A stretch of 64,000 nt of DNA from SZUA-36 sp963801195 (GTDB lineage: Bacteria; Pseudomonadota; Gammaproteobacteria; Xanthomonadales; SZUA-36). How positions within the stretch are numbered: position 1 is the first letter of the stretch; each line of letters begins with the position of its first letter. The notes under the pieces were generated by a model that had not been told where the DNA came from, searched no databases, and saw only the letters and a list, made by a program, of their open reading frames with translations. This document shows, one piece after another, positions 1 to 9,105 of the stretch. The translations under genes and the position numbers were made by a program. The DNA lies in contig CAWDDX010000003.1 of NCBI GenBank assembly GCA_963801195.1, positions 1,426,001 to 1,490,000 of the forward strand. Direction: 5' to 3'.

Positions 1-818
1 CCTTTGTAAACGTGAGTTGCAGGCCCCGTCATGATGACGGAATCATCCCCCCCCGTCCACTTTATTATAAGCCTTCCGCCTCTCTGGGTCACGTTTACTG
101 TTTGATCAACCAGGTCGGCGCGGCGCAAAATGCTGACCGCGGCGCATGATCCGGATCCACAGGCGTTGGTTTCCCCGGCGCCGCCGCGTTCATAAACCCT
201 GAGACGAATGTTGCCTCGATCCACGATCTGGGCAAATCCGGCGTTGCAGCCTTGCGGGAACGCCGGGTGACGTCCGATGGCGGCACCCAGTGCCTCTACA
301 TCCACGCTAGCGATATCATCGACCACCATCAGCGAGTGAGGATTGGTCATCGATACCGCTCCAATCTTATAGGGCTGCCGGTTGATTTCCAGCGTGTACC
401 AGCCATCGGCCGGTTCCAGCAGGACGGGAACCCGTTGGGGTGCAAATTTCGGCGCGCCCATATCAACCCGGACCAGCCCATTATCCAGGCACTCGATTTT
501 TATCACGCCGGCAGGGCCGGCCAGTTCAAACGGGCCGGCGGGCGTCTCCCCGTTCAACTGTAAATAACGGCCGAGGCAACGAACACCGTTTCCGCATTGC
601 TCCGCCTGGCTTCCATCCGCGTTCCAGATCTCAAATGCGGCGAGATACCTTTCATCTGCCGGCGGTCGCAGGACCATGACCTGGTCACAGCCAACTCCGG
701 TGTGCCGGTTCGAAAGCTGTCTCGCAAGGCTTTCATCGAGAGCCAGGTCCTGTCGACGCAAGTCCAGGACGACGAAGTCATTACCCAGCCCATGCATTTT
801 GTGAAATGTGAATGGCAT
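1..818 (-). CDS. dapF: diaminopimelate epimerase, 3' end outside window
   Basis: DapF interconverts LL- and meso-diaminopimelate for lysine and peptidoglycan synthesis in the cytoplasm. Reading the minus strand from the ATG at 818 gives a protein opening MPFTFHKMHGLGNDFVVLDL. It contains both catalytic cysteine motifs of the family: GNGVRCLGR, and ACGSGSCAA further on. About 272 codons are visible. Family members are about 275 residues long, so only the last few residues lie beyond the left edge. The start codon overlaps the upstream lipoprotein stop codon (TGATG), so the two are translationally coupled, as in the yifL-dapF order of many gammaproteobacteria. Confidence 0.95.
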   Translation of the reverse strand, partial: MPFTFHKMHGLGNDFVVLDLRRQDLALDESLARQLSNRHTGVGCDQVMVLRPPADERYLAAFEIWNADGSQAEQCGNGVRCLGRYLQLNGETPAGPFELAGPAGVIKIECLDNGLVRVDMGAPKFAPQRVPVLLEPADGWYTLEINRQPYKIGAVSMTNPHSLMVVDDIASVDVEALGAAIGRHPAFPQGCNAGFAQIVDRGNIRLRVYERGGAGETNACGSGSCAAVSILRRADLVDQTVNVTQRGGRLIIKWTGGDDSVIMTGPATHVYK

Positions 819-1015
819 CAATGGCGGGCCGCCGGTCTGGTGCCGTTGTCATCCTTTTTATCTTTCACCTTTTTCTCGTTCCCATCCTTGTCGGCCGCTG
901 TCGCCTTTTCTGCTGCCGGATTATCTTCCGGAAGATAAAGCGGTCCTTTGAGGCCGCAGGCTCCCAGCAAGGCAGTACACAGGAAAACAAGCAGGCTGGT
1001 TTTAACAGTTCGCAT
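818..1015 (-). CDS. lptM: LptM/YifL-type small lipoprotein
   Basis: A 65-residue protein with a lipoprotein signal peptide and lipobox (LLGAC) followed at once by GLKGPLYLPED. This C-GLKGPLY core is the hallmark of the YifL/LptM family, which in E. coli helps LptD mature in the outer-membrane LPS translocon. The rest of the mature chain is charged and Lys/Asp-rich, probably disordered. Its position just upstream of dapF with a one-base overlap is the conserved arrangement. The role in LPS assembly is inferred from the family. Confidence 0.85.
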   Translation of the reverse strand: MRTVKTSLLVFLCTALLGACGLKGPLYLPEDNPAAEKATAADKDGNEKKVKDKKDDNGTRPAARH

Positions 1016-1057
1016 CGGTACGCAAATCCCGGTTGATTGACTGCTACACTATACGCC

Positions 1058-1759
1058 ATGGAAAGCAGCAAATCAGCAGACAGCAAAGAAAGCGGGGACC
1101 TGTTGGATTACGTGGAAGTTGCCACGTCTGACAATCCCTCATATTCAGTTATCTGGTTACACGGCCTGGGTGCAGACGGTCATGATTTCGAACCCGTCGT
1201 TCCGTATCTTGGTTTGTCGGCCACAACGGCAGTCCGCTTCATATTCCCGCACGCGCTGATGCGGCCGGTGACCATCAATGGTGGTGCGGTTATGCGGGCC
1301 TGGTATGACATCACCGAGATCAGCAGCACCAGGACCCAGGACGAAGCCGGCATACGCCACAGCGCAGACAAGGTGCGCGCGTTGATGGATTTCGAGATTT
1401 CACGTGGTATACCGGCATCGAACATCATTTTGGCGGGCTTTTCACAAGGTGGTGCAATGGCGTTGCATGTCGGGCTGCGCTACCCCCAAAAACTCGCGGG
1501 TATCATGGCGCTTTCGGCCTACCTGCTGTTTCCCGAGCGTCTGCAAAGCGAGCAATCAGAAGCCAATGCTGAAACGCCGGTGTTCTTAGGACATGGAACC
1601 CAGGACCCCGTCGTGCCCTTTTTCCTCGGCCAGGCGGTCCGCGCCGCGCTGGAATCGGGGTCGTGGCCGGTCGATTGGCACAGCTATCCGATTCCACATT
1701 CGGTGTCACAGCCGGAAATTGCGGATATTGGTCGCTGGATGCAGGGCCGGCTAAGCTGA
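1058..1759 (+). CDS. carboxylesterase/phospholipase-type alpha/beta hydrolase
   Basis: About 233 residues, of the bacterial carboxylesterase/acyl-protein thioesterase family (EstB-like), which cleaves short esters or acyl groups. The oxyanion strand reads WLHGLGADGHDF. The nucleophile elbow GFSQGG gives Ser about 129, HGTQDPVVP gives Asp about 183, and PIPHSVS gives His about 214, a complete triad. No signal peptide is seen, so the protein is probably cytoplasmic. I chose the ATG at 1058; an in-frame TTG at 1037 is possible but adds residues not typical of the family. It lies 19 bp before algZ. The physiological substrate cannot be told. Confidence 0.88.
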   Translation: MESSKSADSKESGDLLDYVEVATSDNPSYSVIWLHGLGADGHDFEPVVPYLGLSATTAVRFIFPHALMRPVTINGGAVMRAWYDITEISSTRTQDEAGIRHSADKVRALMDFEISRGIPASNIILAGFSQGGAMALHVGLRYPQKLAGIMALSAYLLFPERLQSEQSEANAETPVFLGHGTQDPVVPFFLGQAVRAALESGSWPVDWHSYPIPHSVSQPEIADIGRWMQGRLS

Positions 1760-1778
1760 CGGGGCCGTTCATGGTTCA

Positions 1779-2849
1779 ATGAGAGAATCAATGAATACCG
1801 TGAGTCGTAAGCAGAAAGAACGCGCGAAGAGCACCGTCTATCCGCCTTCATTTTGCCGCTGGCGCCTGTTGCTCACGGTCATGGCGGTGACGCAGGTCTC
1901 GGTCCTGCTTATGGGTGTCGGCGCCTTGCGCGAATTCAGCCTGCTCTGGCTTGGTGCCATATCACTTTATGCGCAGGCGCTGGCGCTGGTTACGGCGTTT
2001 GGTGTATGTATCGTTCGCGCTTGGTTGAGCCGCTTGTCGACGCGTGGTGCATGGATTGGCAGCTGGCTCTCGGCGGTCATGGTGGCGCTGGGTTTCAGCT
2101 ATTCGGCCGGCATCGTCGGTACGGTGCTGGGGGCCGGGCCGGGCCAGCAGAATTTTGCAGTATTTGTCTGGCAGAGTGTGCTGGCGGTTGCCCTGGTTGG
2201 CGCGGCGCTGTTGCGTTACCTGTTCGTACGCGCCCAGTGGCGCGCGCAGGTGCTGGCGCAGTCGGAAGCCCGGGTGCAGGCGTTACAGGCCACGATACGA
2301 CCGCATTTTTTGTTCAACAGCCTCAATACGATTGCCAGTCTGATTCCCGAGGAGCCGCTCAGCGCGGAGTGCGCCATCGAGGACCTGGCCGATTTGTTCC
2401 GTGGCAGTATGCGCCGGGCGGACAGCCTGATCAACCTGTCCGAAGAACTGGATCTCGCCAGGCGATACCTGCAGATGGAGCAGCGCCGGCTCGGTGAAAG
2501 GCTGCGTGTCGACTGGCGCGTAAATGAACTGCCTGAAGGCGCGTCGATATTACCGCTGACCCTGCAACCCTTGCTGGAGAACGCCGTCACACATGGCATA
2601 CAGCCACGTGCGGATGGCGGCGATCTGAAGGTTTACGGTCGTGCGGAAAAAGATAATATCGTCATCACCATCTCGAACCCGTTGGGACCGGGTGATCGTG
2701 GCACCGGGGGTCATGGTATGGCGTTGGCCAATATCCGTGAACGCCTGGAGCTGTCTTTCGGACCCGACGCCAGTCTGATCACCCACCAGAACGACCAACA
2801 GTTCTTCGCCGTCTTGAGTCTGCCGTATGTTAAGAATATTAATAGTTGA
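1779..2849 (+). CDS. algZ: AlgZ/LytS-type membrane sensor histidine kinase
   Basis: A 356-residue sensor kinase. Four hydrophobic segments (roughly residues 30-50, 55-80, 93-117, 128-150) form the N-terminal membrane domain. A His_kinase domain follows with the phospho-acceptor motif RPHFLFNSLN (His about 176) and an ATPase domain with N-box LLENAVTHG (Asn about 268). This layout is that of FimS/AlgZ, partner of the LytTR regulator AlgR. The stop overlaps the start of the downstream regulator by 23 bp, so they are co-translated. Following hemCDXY reproduces the Pseudomonas alg-hem order. The stimulus is unknown. ATG at 1791 is an alternative start. Confidence 0.9.
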   Translation: MRESMNTVSRKQKERAKSTVYPPSFCRWRLLLTVMAVTQVSVLLMGVGALREFSLLWLGAISLYAQALALVTAFGVCIVRAWLSRLSTRGAWIGSWLSAVMVALGFSYSAGIVGTVLGAGPGQQNFAVFVWQSVLAVALVGAALLRYLFVRAQWRAQVLAQSEARVQALQATIRPHFLFNSLNTIASLIPEEPLSAECAIEDLADLFRGSMRRADSLINLSEELDLARRYLQMEQRRLGERLRVDWRVNELPEGASILPLTLQPLLENAVTHGIQPRADGGDLKVYGRAEKDNIVITISNPLGPGDRGTGGHGMALANIRERLELSFGPDASLITHQNDQQFFAVLSLPYVKNINS

Positions 2850-3543
2850 TGACGAAGCGCCGGCCCGCAACCGCCTGCGTCGGCTGCTGGCGGGTATACC
2901 GGCTGTGCAGGTGGTTGCTGAAGCCGGTACGGGACAGGAGGCCATGCGGCTGATACCGGTGAAAAAGCCGGATGTCCTGTTGCTTGATATCTCGATGCCC
3001 GAACTGGACGGTATGACCCTGGCAAAGTTGCTGCAGAGCGATGCTTCGGCGCCGGCTGTCATATTTTGCACGGCCTGGTCCGACCAGGCCGTGGACGCGT
3101 TTGAATGTGAGGCAGTTGATTACCTGGTCAAACCCGTTCGCGCAGAACGCCTGGAACGTGCGCTGGACAAGGCCAGGCAATTTCTCGCCCGGCCGGACGG
3201 CGGCGCAAGCGAAGTTTTTCTTCGTTCTATCCTCGGCGGCAAGGTCAGGCTGTTGGCCATGTCCGAAGTGATTTACCTGGTTGCCGAGGACAAATACACG
3301 ACGGCGGTGCACCAAAAAGGCAGAATGTTCATCAACCAGTCTTTGCTGGACCTGGAAAATGAACACGCGGGTATCCTCGTCCGTGTGCACCGCGGGACAC
3401 TGGTGAGTAAAAAAAGCATCCGCGGGCTGGAAAAAACCCCGGATGGCCGCCACATCCTAAAACTGGAAGGTTGTGAGGACCGTCCGCAGGTGAGTCGTCG
3501 CAATCTCCCTGCCATAAGAAAACTCATTCGGGAATTAACATGA
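2827..3543 (+). CDS. algR: AlgR-type LytTR response regulator
   Basis: 238 residues: an N-terminal receiver domain (acidic pair at Asp 8/9, phospho-acceptor Asp 54 in LLLDISMPELDG, Lys 102 in YLVKPV) and a C-terminal LytTR DNA-binding domain (about 135-235, with VIYLVAEDKYT and RVHRGTLV). It is the cognate partner of the overlapping AlgZ-like kinase. In Pseudomonas AlgR controls alginate, type IV pili and other virulence genes; the regulon here is unknown. Its stop codon overlaps the hemC start (ATGA), so heme genes and the regulator share one transcript. Confidence 0.92.
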   Translation: MLRILIVDDEAPARNRLRRLLAGIPAVQVVAEAGTGQEAMRLIPVKKPDVLLLDISMPELDGMTLAKLLQSDASAPAVIFCTAWSDQAVDAFECEAVDYLVKPVRAERLERALDKARQFLARPDGGASEVFLRSILGGKVRLLAMSEVIYLVAEDKYTTAVHQKGRMFINQSLLDLENEHAGILVRVHRGTLVSKKSIRGLEKTPDGRHILKLEGCEDRPQVSRRNLPAIRKLIRELT

Positions 3544-4466
3544 AAAAAAACCTAAGAATTGCAACACGCAAGAGCGCACTGGCCCTGTGGCAGGCCAATC
3601 ACGTGCGCACATTGTTAAATAAGGCGCATCCCGGTATCGAAATCGAACTGGTAAAAATTGTCACGGAAGGTGACCGCATCCTCGACCGGCCACTGGCCGA
3701 GATCGGCGGAAAGGGCTTGTTTTTGAAAGAGCTTGAACGTGCCATGCTGGATGGAGAAGCCGATCTTGCGGTGCACTCCATGAAAGACGTGCCGGCAAGT
3801 ATGGCGGAAGGCCTGGTACTGGACGCGGTATTACCGCGGGCCAATCCATATGATGCACTGGTGAGCCGCAACGGCCAGTTGCTGGCGGATCTTCCCGCGG
3901 GCAGCCGTATTGGCACCTCCAGCCTGCGTCGCAAGTCACAGCTATTGGCCCTGCGGCCCGACCTTGAAGTCACCGATCTGCGTGGAAATGTGGATACCCG
4001 CCTGAGAAAACTGGATGACGGACAGTATGATGCGATCATCCTGGCCTGCGCGGGTCTGCAACGCTTAGGGCTAGGTGAAAGGATCACCGAAACTCTGCAG
4101 CCACCCGACTGGCTGCCTGCTTCAACCCAGGGCATCATCGGTCTGCAATGCCGGGACGATGATAGTGACACACTCACATTGATCGCAGCGCTTGCGGATG
4201 CGGATACGATGATCGTCGCCAGCGCGGAGCGCGCGGTGGCACGGGTGCTGCAAGCCACCTGCCAGGTACCGCTGGCGGTTCACGCGGTCCTGCGGGGCGG
4301 GACGGTCCAGTTGAGGTCGATCGTGGGCTCCATCGACGGCAGGGAAACGATACGGGCCGCAGGTGAAGCACCGGCACGGGAAGCGGTTGCGCTGGGTGAG
4401 CGGGTGGCGGCTGATCTATTGAAAAACGGCGCCGGAAAGTTCCTGGCGCCCAATGGGGAGACATGA
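3540..4466 (+). CDS. hemC: hydroxymethylbilane synthase (porphobilinogen deaminase)
   Basis: HemC polymerises four porphobilinogen units into hydroxymethylbilane in tetrapyrrole synthesis. The 308-residue protein has all family landmarks: RIATRKSALALWQA, GGKGLFLKELE, AVHSMKDVP (catalytic Asp about 83), IGTSSLRRKSQL, LRGNVDTRL, and Cys about 241 in ATCQVPLAV, which carries the dipyrromethane cofactor. It overlaps algR (4 bp) and hemD (4 bp), typical of translational coupling in an operon. Confidence 0.97.
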   Translation: MKKNLRIATRKSALALWQANHVRTLLNKAHPGIEIELVKIVTEGDRILDRPLAEIGGKGLFLKELERAMLDGEADLAVHSMKDVPASMAEGLVLDAVLPRANPYDALVSRNGQLLADLPAGSRIGTSSLRRKSQLLALRPDLEVTDLRGNVDTRLRKLDDGQYDAIILACAGLQRLGLGERITETLQPPDWLPASTQGIIGLQCRDDDSDTLTLIAALADADTMIVASAERAVARVLQATCQVPLAVHAVLRGGTVQLRSIVGSIDGRETIRAAGEAPAREAVALGERVAADLLKNGAGKFLAPNGET

Positions 4467-5218
4467 CACACGTTCTCGTGACACGCCCGCAAGAGGCTTC
4501 ACAACAATTGGCGGAACAGTTGGACGTACTCGGTCTCATACCCGTCGTGATGCCTTTTTATACCTTTACAGCCCGCACGCCGGAAATTGACATGGTTGCA
4601 GTCTGGCAGACGGGGGAAATGCGCAAGCTGGCAGTTTTCACCAGTCCGCGTGCAGTAGAGTTCGGACTTCCTTTCATGCCCCCGCAAAACCAATGGGGTG
4701 ATCTGCAGGTCGCCGTGGTCGGATCGGCCACGCGTGTGGCCCTGGAAGCCCATGGTATAGCCGTTCAGATTCAGGCGCAGTCGGGTTTCACCAGTGAGGA
4801 CCTGTTAAAGGCTCCGGAGTTGGCAGACAAGCCGGGTGTCGCCGTCATCTTCTGTGCGCCGGACGGCCGGGAAACCATCGCGGACGGCCTGCAAGGGCTG
4901 GGCTGGGCCGTCGAAAAAGCGATGGTTTACGGGCGCGTTCCACTTCAACCGGAATCCGCACAGCTTGAACTTTTACGCGGTGTGGGCGATTTGGTCAGCG
5001 TCTGGACCAGTATTTCCGCACTGAAGCTCGCCGAAAAATCCCTGCCCCGGGATGTGTGGGGTAAAATACTGGGGTCACCGGCGCTGGTGATCTCATCTCG
5101 CATCCAGCAATATTTGGAAAAACTGGGTGCAGGTTGTGTTGAACTGGCCGATGGCCCCGGCAACCCGGAGCTGCTGCGCTCGCTCTCGCGTTTGAATGAG
5201 CGGCGGTCGGCTCGCTAA
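4463..5218 (+). CDS. hemD: uroporphyrinogen-III synthase
   Basis: The enzyme closes hydroxymethylbilane with D-ring inversion to give uroporphyrinogen III. The protein is 251 residues, near the usual length, with the loosely conserved two-lobe HemD pattern: VLVTRPQEAS at the N-terminus, VFTSPRAVEF, and VVGSATRVALEAHG in the first lobe. HemD sequences diverge strongly, so its place between hemC and hemX is the strongest support. It starts within the hemC stop (ATGA). Confidence 0.92.
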   Translation: MTHVLVTRPQEASQQLAEQLDVLGLIPVVMPFYTFTARTPEIDMVAVWQTGEMRKLAVFTSPRAVEFGLPFMPPQNQWGDLQVAVVGSATRVALEAHGIAVQIQAQSGFTSEDLLKAPELADKPGVAVIFCAPDGRETIADGLQGLGWAVEKAMVYGRVPLQPESAQLELLRGVGDLVSVWTSISALKLAEKSLPRDVWGKILGSPALVISSRIQQYLEKLGAGCVELADGPGNPELLRSLSRLNERRSAR

Positions 5219-5309
5219 GGCGGGTGTCAGTGGTATAAAAGGTGCCAAGTCGCACGGATTTGGTTAGCATCAACAGGTATTGACCTGGCGGGTACTTACA
5301 GGCCTCAGC

Positions 5310-6512
5310 ATGGAACAAAAACAATTGAACGCAGAGAATGACAACTTGACCAGCGATCCGGCGATGGACAGGCTGTTGCAGGAGAAGCGACCTTCGTCAT
5401 CCGGCGTAGCCATTGCAATATTGGCGCTACTGGTGGCGATGGCTGCCGTCAGCGCGACCGGTTGGCAATGGTGGCAGACGCGCTCGGAGGGTCCCGACGA
5501 GGTCACACAAAAAGAAACCATCACGCGTTTGCAGGATACCCAGCAGAAACTTTCCACGGACCTCTCAGCGGTCAAAAACCGGCTTGAGACGACAATATCA
5601 CCCATCGATGCGGATGAATTGTCAGGCCGCGAAGAACGCCTCAGCAACGTTGAGAACCAATTGGCCGGCTTGCGTGGCCTTGAGGAACAGGACAAGGTGT
5701 CGCTCAGTGCGATACAGGGCAGTGTCCGCTCGCTGGAACAACGTCTGTCCACCACCGAGTCGGGTCTCGTCAGTGTCGCCGCAGCCAGTCAGACCAGCGG
5801 CGCGGCGCTGGACATCGCGGAAATAGATTTCCTGTTGCGCACAGCAAGTGAACGCTTACAGTTATTTTCCGATCCCGTCGCGGCCGACATGGCCCTGCAG
5901 GCGGCCGATGTACAGATCGAAGCATTGAACGATCCGATGTTTCTGAGCGTGCGCCAGCGGATCGCCGAGGCGCGGCAGGCGCTGGCCCTGGTGCCTGCCG
6001 TCGACCGCGTTAAACTGTCCGCCCGAATCACCGATTTACAGTCAAGGATCAATAGCCTTCCATTCCGCGGGGAAGTTGAGAAGCGGATAAAACCCGAATT
6101 AGCAGAGGATGCAGGCTGGTGGCAGAGCTTCAAGAATACGCTGTCTTCACTGGTGACGGTCAAACGGCGTGTTCCCGAAGACGAGGCAATGCTGAGCCTG
6201 GATGACAAGGATTACCTGCGCCAGGGTTTGTGGTTGCAACTCGAATCGGCACGCCTGGCGATGATGCGCAATGACAGCGCTGTCTATACCGGGTCACTGG
6301 ACCGGGTTGAAGCCACTGTCAGGCAATTCTTCAAGAACGGTTCATCAGAAGTTCAGTCCATGTTGCTCGAAACGGCGGGTCTCAAGCAGGTAAACATTGC
6401 ACCAGCGTTGCCCGACATCAGCGCGCCGTGGACACAGTTGCGCCAGTTGCGCGACAGCCGTCGCCTACTACAGTCCGCGGCGCCACTGGACGACACGGAA
6501 CCCGAACAATGA
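5310..6512 (+). CDS. hemX: HemX-family membrane protein
   Basis: A 400-residue protein with one N-terminal membrane segment (about residues 32-55, rich in Val/Ala/Leu), then a long predicted coiled coil with Gln/Glu/Leu-rich repeats (about 65-170), and an alpha-helical C-terminal domain. This is the architecture of HemX, sometimes annotated as an uroporphyrin-III methyltransferase although it lacks the SAM-dependent methylase fold. The ATG at 5310 is preferred; an in-frame TTG at 5280 has less support. It lies between hemD and hemY and overlaps hemY by 4 bp. Its molecular role is not settled. Confidence 0.88.
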   Translation: MEQKQLNAENDNLTSDPAMDRLLQEKRPSSSGVAIAILALLVAMAAVSATGWQWWQTRSEGPDEVTQKETITRLQDTQQKLSTDLSAVKNRLETTISPIDADELSGREERLSNVENQLAGLRGLEEQDKVSLSAIQGSVRSLEQRLSTTESGLVSVAAASQTSGAALDIAEIDFLLRTASERLQLFSDPVAADMALQAADVQIEALNDPMFLSVRQRIAEARQALALVPAVDRVKLSARITDLQSRINSLPFRGEVEKRIKPELAEDAGWWQSFKNTLSSLVTVKRRVPEDEAMLSLDDKDYLRQGLWLQLESARLAMMRNDSAVYTGSLDRVEATVRQFFKNGSSEVQSMLLETAGLKQVNIAPALPDISAPWTQLRQLRDSRRLLQSAAPLDDTEPEQ

Positions 6513-7732
6513 AACGCAGTTTCCTGCTGTTGCTCATACTGGCGCTTTTGCTGCTTGCCAGTGCACTGGCGCCTTTACTCAAATCCGATCCGGGTCATGT
6601 ACTGATCAATTTTGGCAACTGGACCATCGAAACCAGTGTGCTGGTGCTGGTCGTGGCATTGCTGATATTGTGGTTCATCATACAACTGGTCCTCTGGTTC
6701 TGGCGCATGCCGGTTGAGGCCGCCCGCAAAATGCGTGAACAACGGGCTTACAAACAGCTTGAAAAGGGCCTGTTGGCGCTAACCGAGGGTGATTGGAAAG
6801 CCGCCGAGAAGGCATTGGAGAAATCCGCCAGTACACAGGGCAGGACCACCGCGCAATACCTGGCTGCGGCCGAGGCGGCGGACGGACAGGACGCAAGCGA
6901 CAGGCGTGAATATTACCTCGAGCAGGCCGATAGCGGCGGCTCCAGGAAACGCTTCCTGGTTGAACTGACCAGGGCACGCATGCTGCTGACCAATGGCAGC
7001 CGGGCTGCGGCCCTGCCAATTTTGCAGGATCTCCACAAACGCCGTCGCAAACATCCCCAGGTGTTGGAGTTGCTGTCACGCTGTTACCGGGAATTGGGTG
7101 ACTGGGACCAGTTACAGGCCCTGCTACCCGCATTACGCAAAGCCAATGTACTCAACGATGAACAGGCACAGAACTTGCAGGAGGAGGTCGCGGTCAACAA
7201 GCTGCGCGCGGCGACAAATTCAGAGGAATTGCAACTGGCCCGGAAGCAATTGCCACGCGCCATGCGTCTGCACCCCGCGGTTGTCGAGGCATTTGCAGTT
7301 GGCGCCACCAAGTTCGGGCACGCAGAACTTGCGGAACCGGCCATCAGCGCGTGCCTTAAAATCGAGTGGATCCCGGCGCTGGTCCTGCGCTACGGCGACC
7401 CTATGGCCGGAGACCGGATAATACGCATCAAACAATGTGAAAAATGGCTTCAGCAGCACCCAGGCGATGCCGGTCTGCACCTTGCGCTGGGCCGCTTGTG
7501 CGCCGGTGAGTCGCTTTGGGGCAAGGCCCGCGAGCACATGGTCAAGAGTCTCGAACTGGAACCCAGCAGTCTTGGTTACGATGCATTCGGTCAACTGCTT
7601 GAACGCCAGGGTGAACTTGAGCCGGCCATGGCCTGTTTTCGCAACGCCTTGCGCATGAACCAGGGACAGGCGCCAAAACCATTGCCGGCGATCACCGCAC
7701 GGTTGACTGCCCCCCGCGAGACTGCCGAATAG
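6509..7732 (+). CDS. hemY: HemY-family inner-membrane TPR protein
   Basis: A 407-residue protein with two N-terminal membrane segments (about 4-22 and 41-65, the HemY_N domain) followed by helical TPR-like repeats (for example LTEGDWKAAEKALEKSA and CYRELGDWDQL). This is the proteobacterial HemY, a cytoplasm-facing membrane scaffold linked to late heme synthesis; it is unrelated to Bacillus HemY protoporphyrinogen oxidase. The start ATG lies in the hemX stop (ATGA). It closes the conserved hemCDXY block. Confidence 0.9.
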   Translation: MKRSFLLLLILALLLLASALAPLLKSDPGHVLINFGNWTIETSVLVLVVALLILWFIIQLVLWFWRMPVEAARKMREQRAYKQLEKGLLALTEGDWKAAEKALEKSASTQGRTTAQYLAAAEAADGQDASDRREYYLEQADSGGSRKRFLVELTRARMLLTNGSRAAALPILQDLHKRRRKHPQVLELLSRCYRELGDWDQLQALLPALRKANVLNDEQAQNLQEEVAVNKLRAATNSEELQLARKQLPRAMRLHPAVVEAFAVGATKFGHAELAEPAISACLKIEWIPALVLRYGDPMAGDRIIRIKQCEKWLQQHPGDAGLHLALGRLCAGESLWGKAREHMVKSLELEPSSLGYDAFGQLLERQGELEPAMACFRNALRMNQGQAPKPLPAITARLTAPRETAE

Positions 7733-7740
7733 TGCCGGTA

Positions 7741-8286
7741 ATGACCGACAAGGACTATTCACAAGCAGCATTTCTGAAATTCCTGAGGCAGGGTGCCGTT
7801 ACCGGTATTACCAGCCCCGCAACGGCTCGGTCGCGCAAGCTTGCGGCTGAGCAACTGCTGGTTCAGTTGAAATCGCACGAACGTCAGGATCTGCGTCTGC
7901 TGGACGTGGATGAATTGTGTTCGCGTTTCCACAAGCTTCAGGGTTCGACGATCCGTCCGGAAAGCATACAGCTCTACAGCGATCGGCTCAGTAGCGCCCT
8001 CAAGGATTTTATTTCCTGGACATCGGACCCCGCCGCATTTCAATCCATCGAAGGTGAAAAACCGGAAGCGTTACTGGTGGCAGCGCGTGACACCCCCGAC
8101 GAGGCGCAAGCCCGGGAGGAGTTGGCGCTTAACCCGCCGCGCAGTCCACATGATATTTTTCCGATACCGATACGTGAAGACCTGGTGGTTTACCTGCAGA
8201 ATATTCCCCTGGACATGACGCAGGCGGAAGCAAGCAAAATTGCGGCCGTTGTTAAAGCACTGGCATTGCCCGAAGAGGATCATTGA
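7741..8286 (+). CDS. conserved hypothetical protein downstream of hemY
   Basis: About 181 residues, hydrophilic, mostly predicted helical, with no signal peptide or membrane segment. I do not recognise a family. The N-terminal half has a basic stretch (TARSRKLAAEQLLVQLKSH); the C-terminal part ends in acidic residues. It starts right after hemY (ATG at 7741; a GTG at 7732 overlaps the hemY stop) and the next gene follows 1 bp after its stop. It is therefore probably co-transcribed with the hem operon and may work with the downstream membrane protein. Function unknown. Confidence 0.7.
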   Translation: MTDKDYSQAAFLKFLRQGAVTGITSPATARSRKLAAEQLLVQLKSHERQDLRLLDVDELCSRFHKLQGSTIRPESIQLYSDRLSSALKDFISWTSDPAAFQSIEGEKPEALLVAARDTPDEAQAREELALNPPRSPHDIFPIPIREDLVVYLQNIPLDMTQAEASKIAAVVKALALPEEDH

Positions 8287-8287
8287 G

Positions 8288-8878
8288 TTGAAACGGCTGT
8301 TGTTAGTGACGCCGCTTATCCTGTTTGGCGCTGGCGGTTCTTTTTTGTTGTTCTATTTCTTCAAGACCAGCAGCGAAGGTGCGTTTCAGAACAACCTGTT
8401 GCCGGAACTCTTCGGTTTCTGCCTGGAGGGTTTTTTCCTGGTGGGCTTATTTTCATTACTGCAATTGCGGCTTGAGCGCGAGCGGAAGAACGAATTACGT
8501 CTGAGCTTGCGGGGCGCGTTGAGGGACATATTGAGCCACATGGATATTGCCTTGCTCGAGGAAAATGCGGAACCCGCCAGCTCACAGTCTCTGGACCAGG
8601 ATCCAAAACTGGTCAAGGCCCTGTTTGCAAAACTGCACAAGAGCGAACTGGACCTCGGCAGTTTGCTCAACATCAAGGAGTCGGCGGCGCGTAACATCAA
8701 CACGCTGCACGACCTCATCCCCGTGGCCGCCCAACTCAGCGCCGATCATATGCGCTGGTGGCTGGCGATTGTGGAAAGTGTGCGCAGACTCTCCGAGGCA
8801 ACCGACAAACCCGGGGTAAACTTCGCCGCGCAGAAATTCTTGATGAACCTGGGCGAGTTTGACATGTTGTCGCTTTAA
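8288..8878 (+). CDS. hypothetical two-TM membrane protein
   Basis: About 196 residues. Two N-terminal hydrophobic stretches (LLLVTPLILFGAGGSFLLFY and ELFGFCLEGFFLVGLFSLL) are followed by a basic, helical cytoplasmic part with probable coiled-coil character. The start is taken as the TTG at 8288, one base after the upstream stop, because earlier in-frame residues read through the previous gene. It is the last gene of the algZR-hem transcription unit. I know no family for it. Confidence 0.65.
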   Translation: MKRLLLVTPLILFGAGGSFLLFYFFKTSSEGAFQNNLLPELFGFCLEGFFLVGLFSLLQLRLERERKNELRLSLRGALRDILSHMDIALLEENAEPASSQSLDQDPKLVKALFAKLHKSELDLGSLLNIKESAARNINTLHDLIPVAAQLSADHMRWWLAIVESVRRLSEATDKPGVNFAAQKFLMNLGEFDMLSL

Positions 8879-8879
8879 G

Positions 8880-9090
8880 CATCGTCATCCCGGCGCAGGC
8901 CTCCCAAACCCAGCACTTCCCTAACAACAAGCACCGTCATCCCGGCGCACGTCATCCCCGCGCAGGCCTCCCAAACCCAGCGCTTCCTTAACAACAAGCA
9001 CCGTCATCCCGGCGCACGTCATCCCCGCGCAGGCCTCCCAAACCCAGCACTTCCTTAACAACAAGCACCGTCATCCCGGCGCAGGCCGGG
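8880..9090. repeat. 67-bp tandem repeat array
   Basis: Two full 67-bp units begin at 8932 and 8999, with a shorter first copy from about 8880 and a partial last copy at 9066. Each unit holds the imperfect palindrome CGTCATCCCGGCGCAGGCC, a common REP-like motif of proteobacterial intergenic DNA, plus a spacer with CCCAAACCCAG and TTAACAACAAG. The array starts at the stop codon of the upstream gene and ends 12 bp before the MITE at 9106. Confidence 0.85.
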
Positions 9091-9105
9091 ACCTCGTAAC
9101 GTTAA

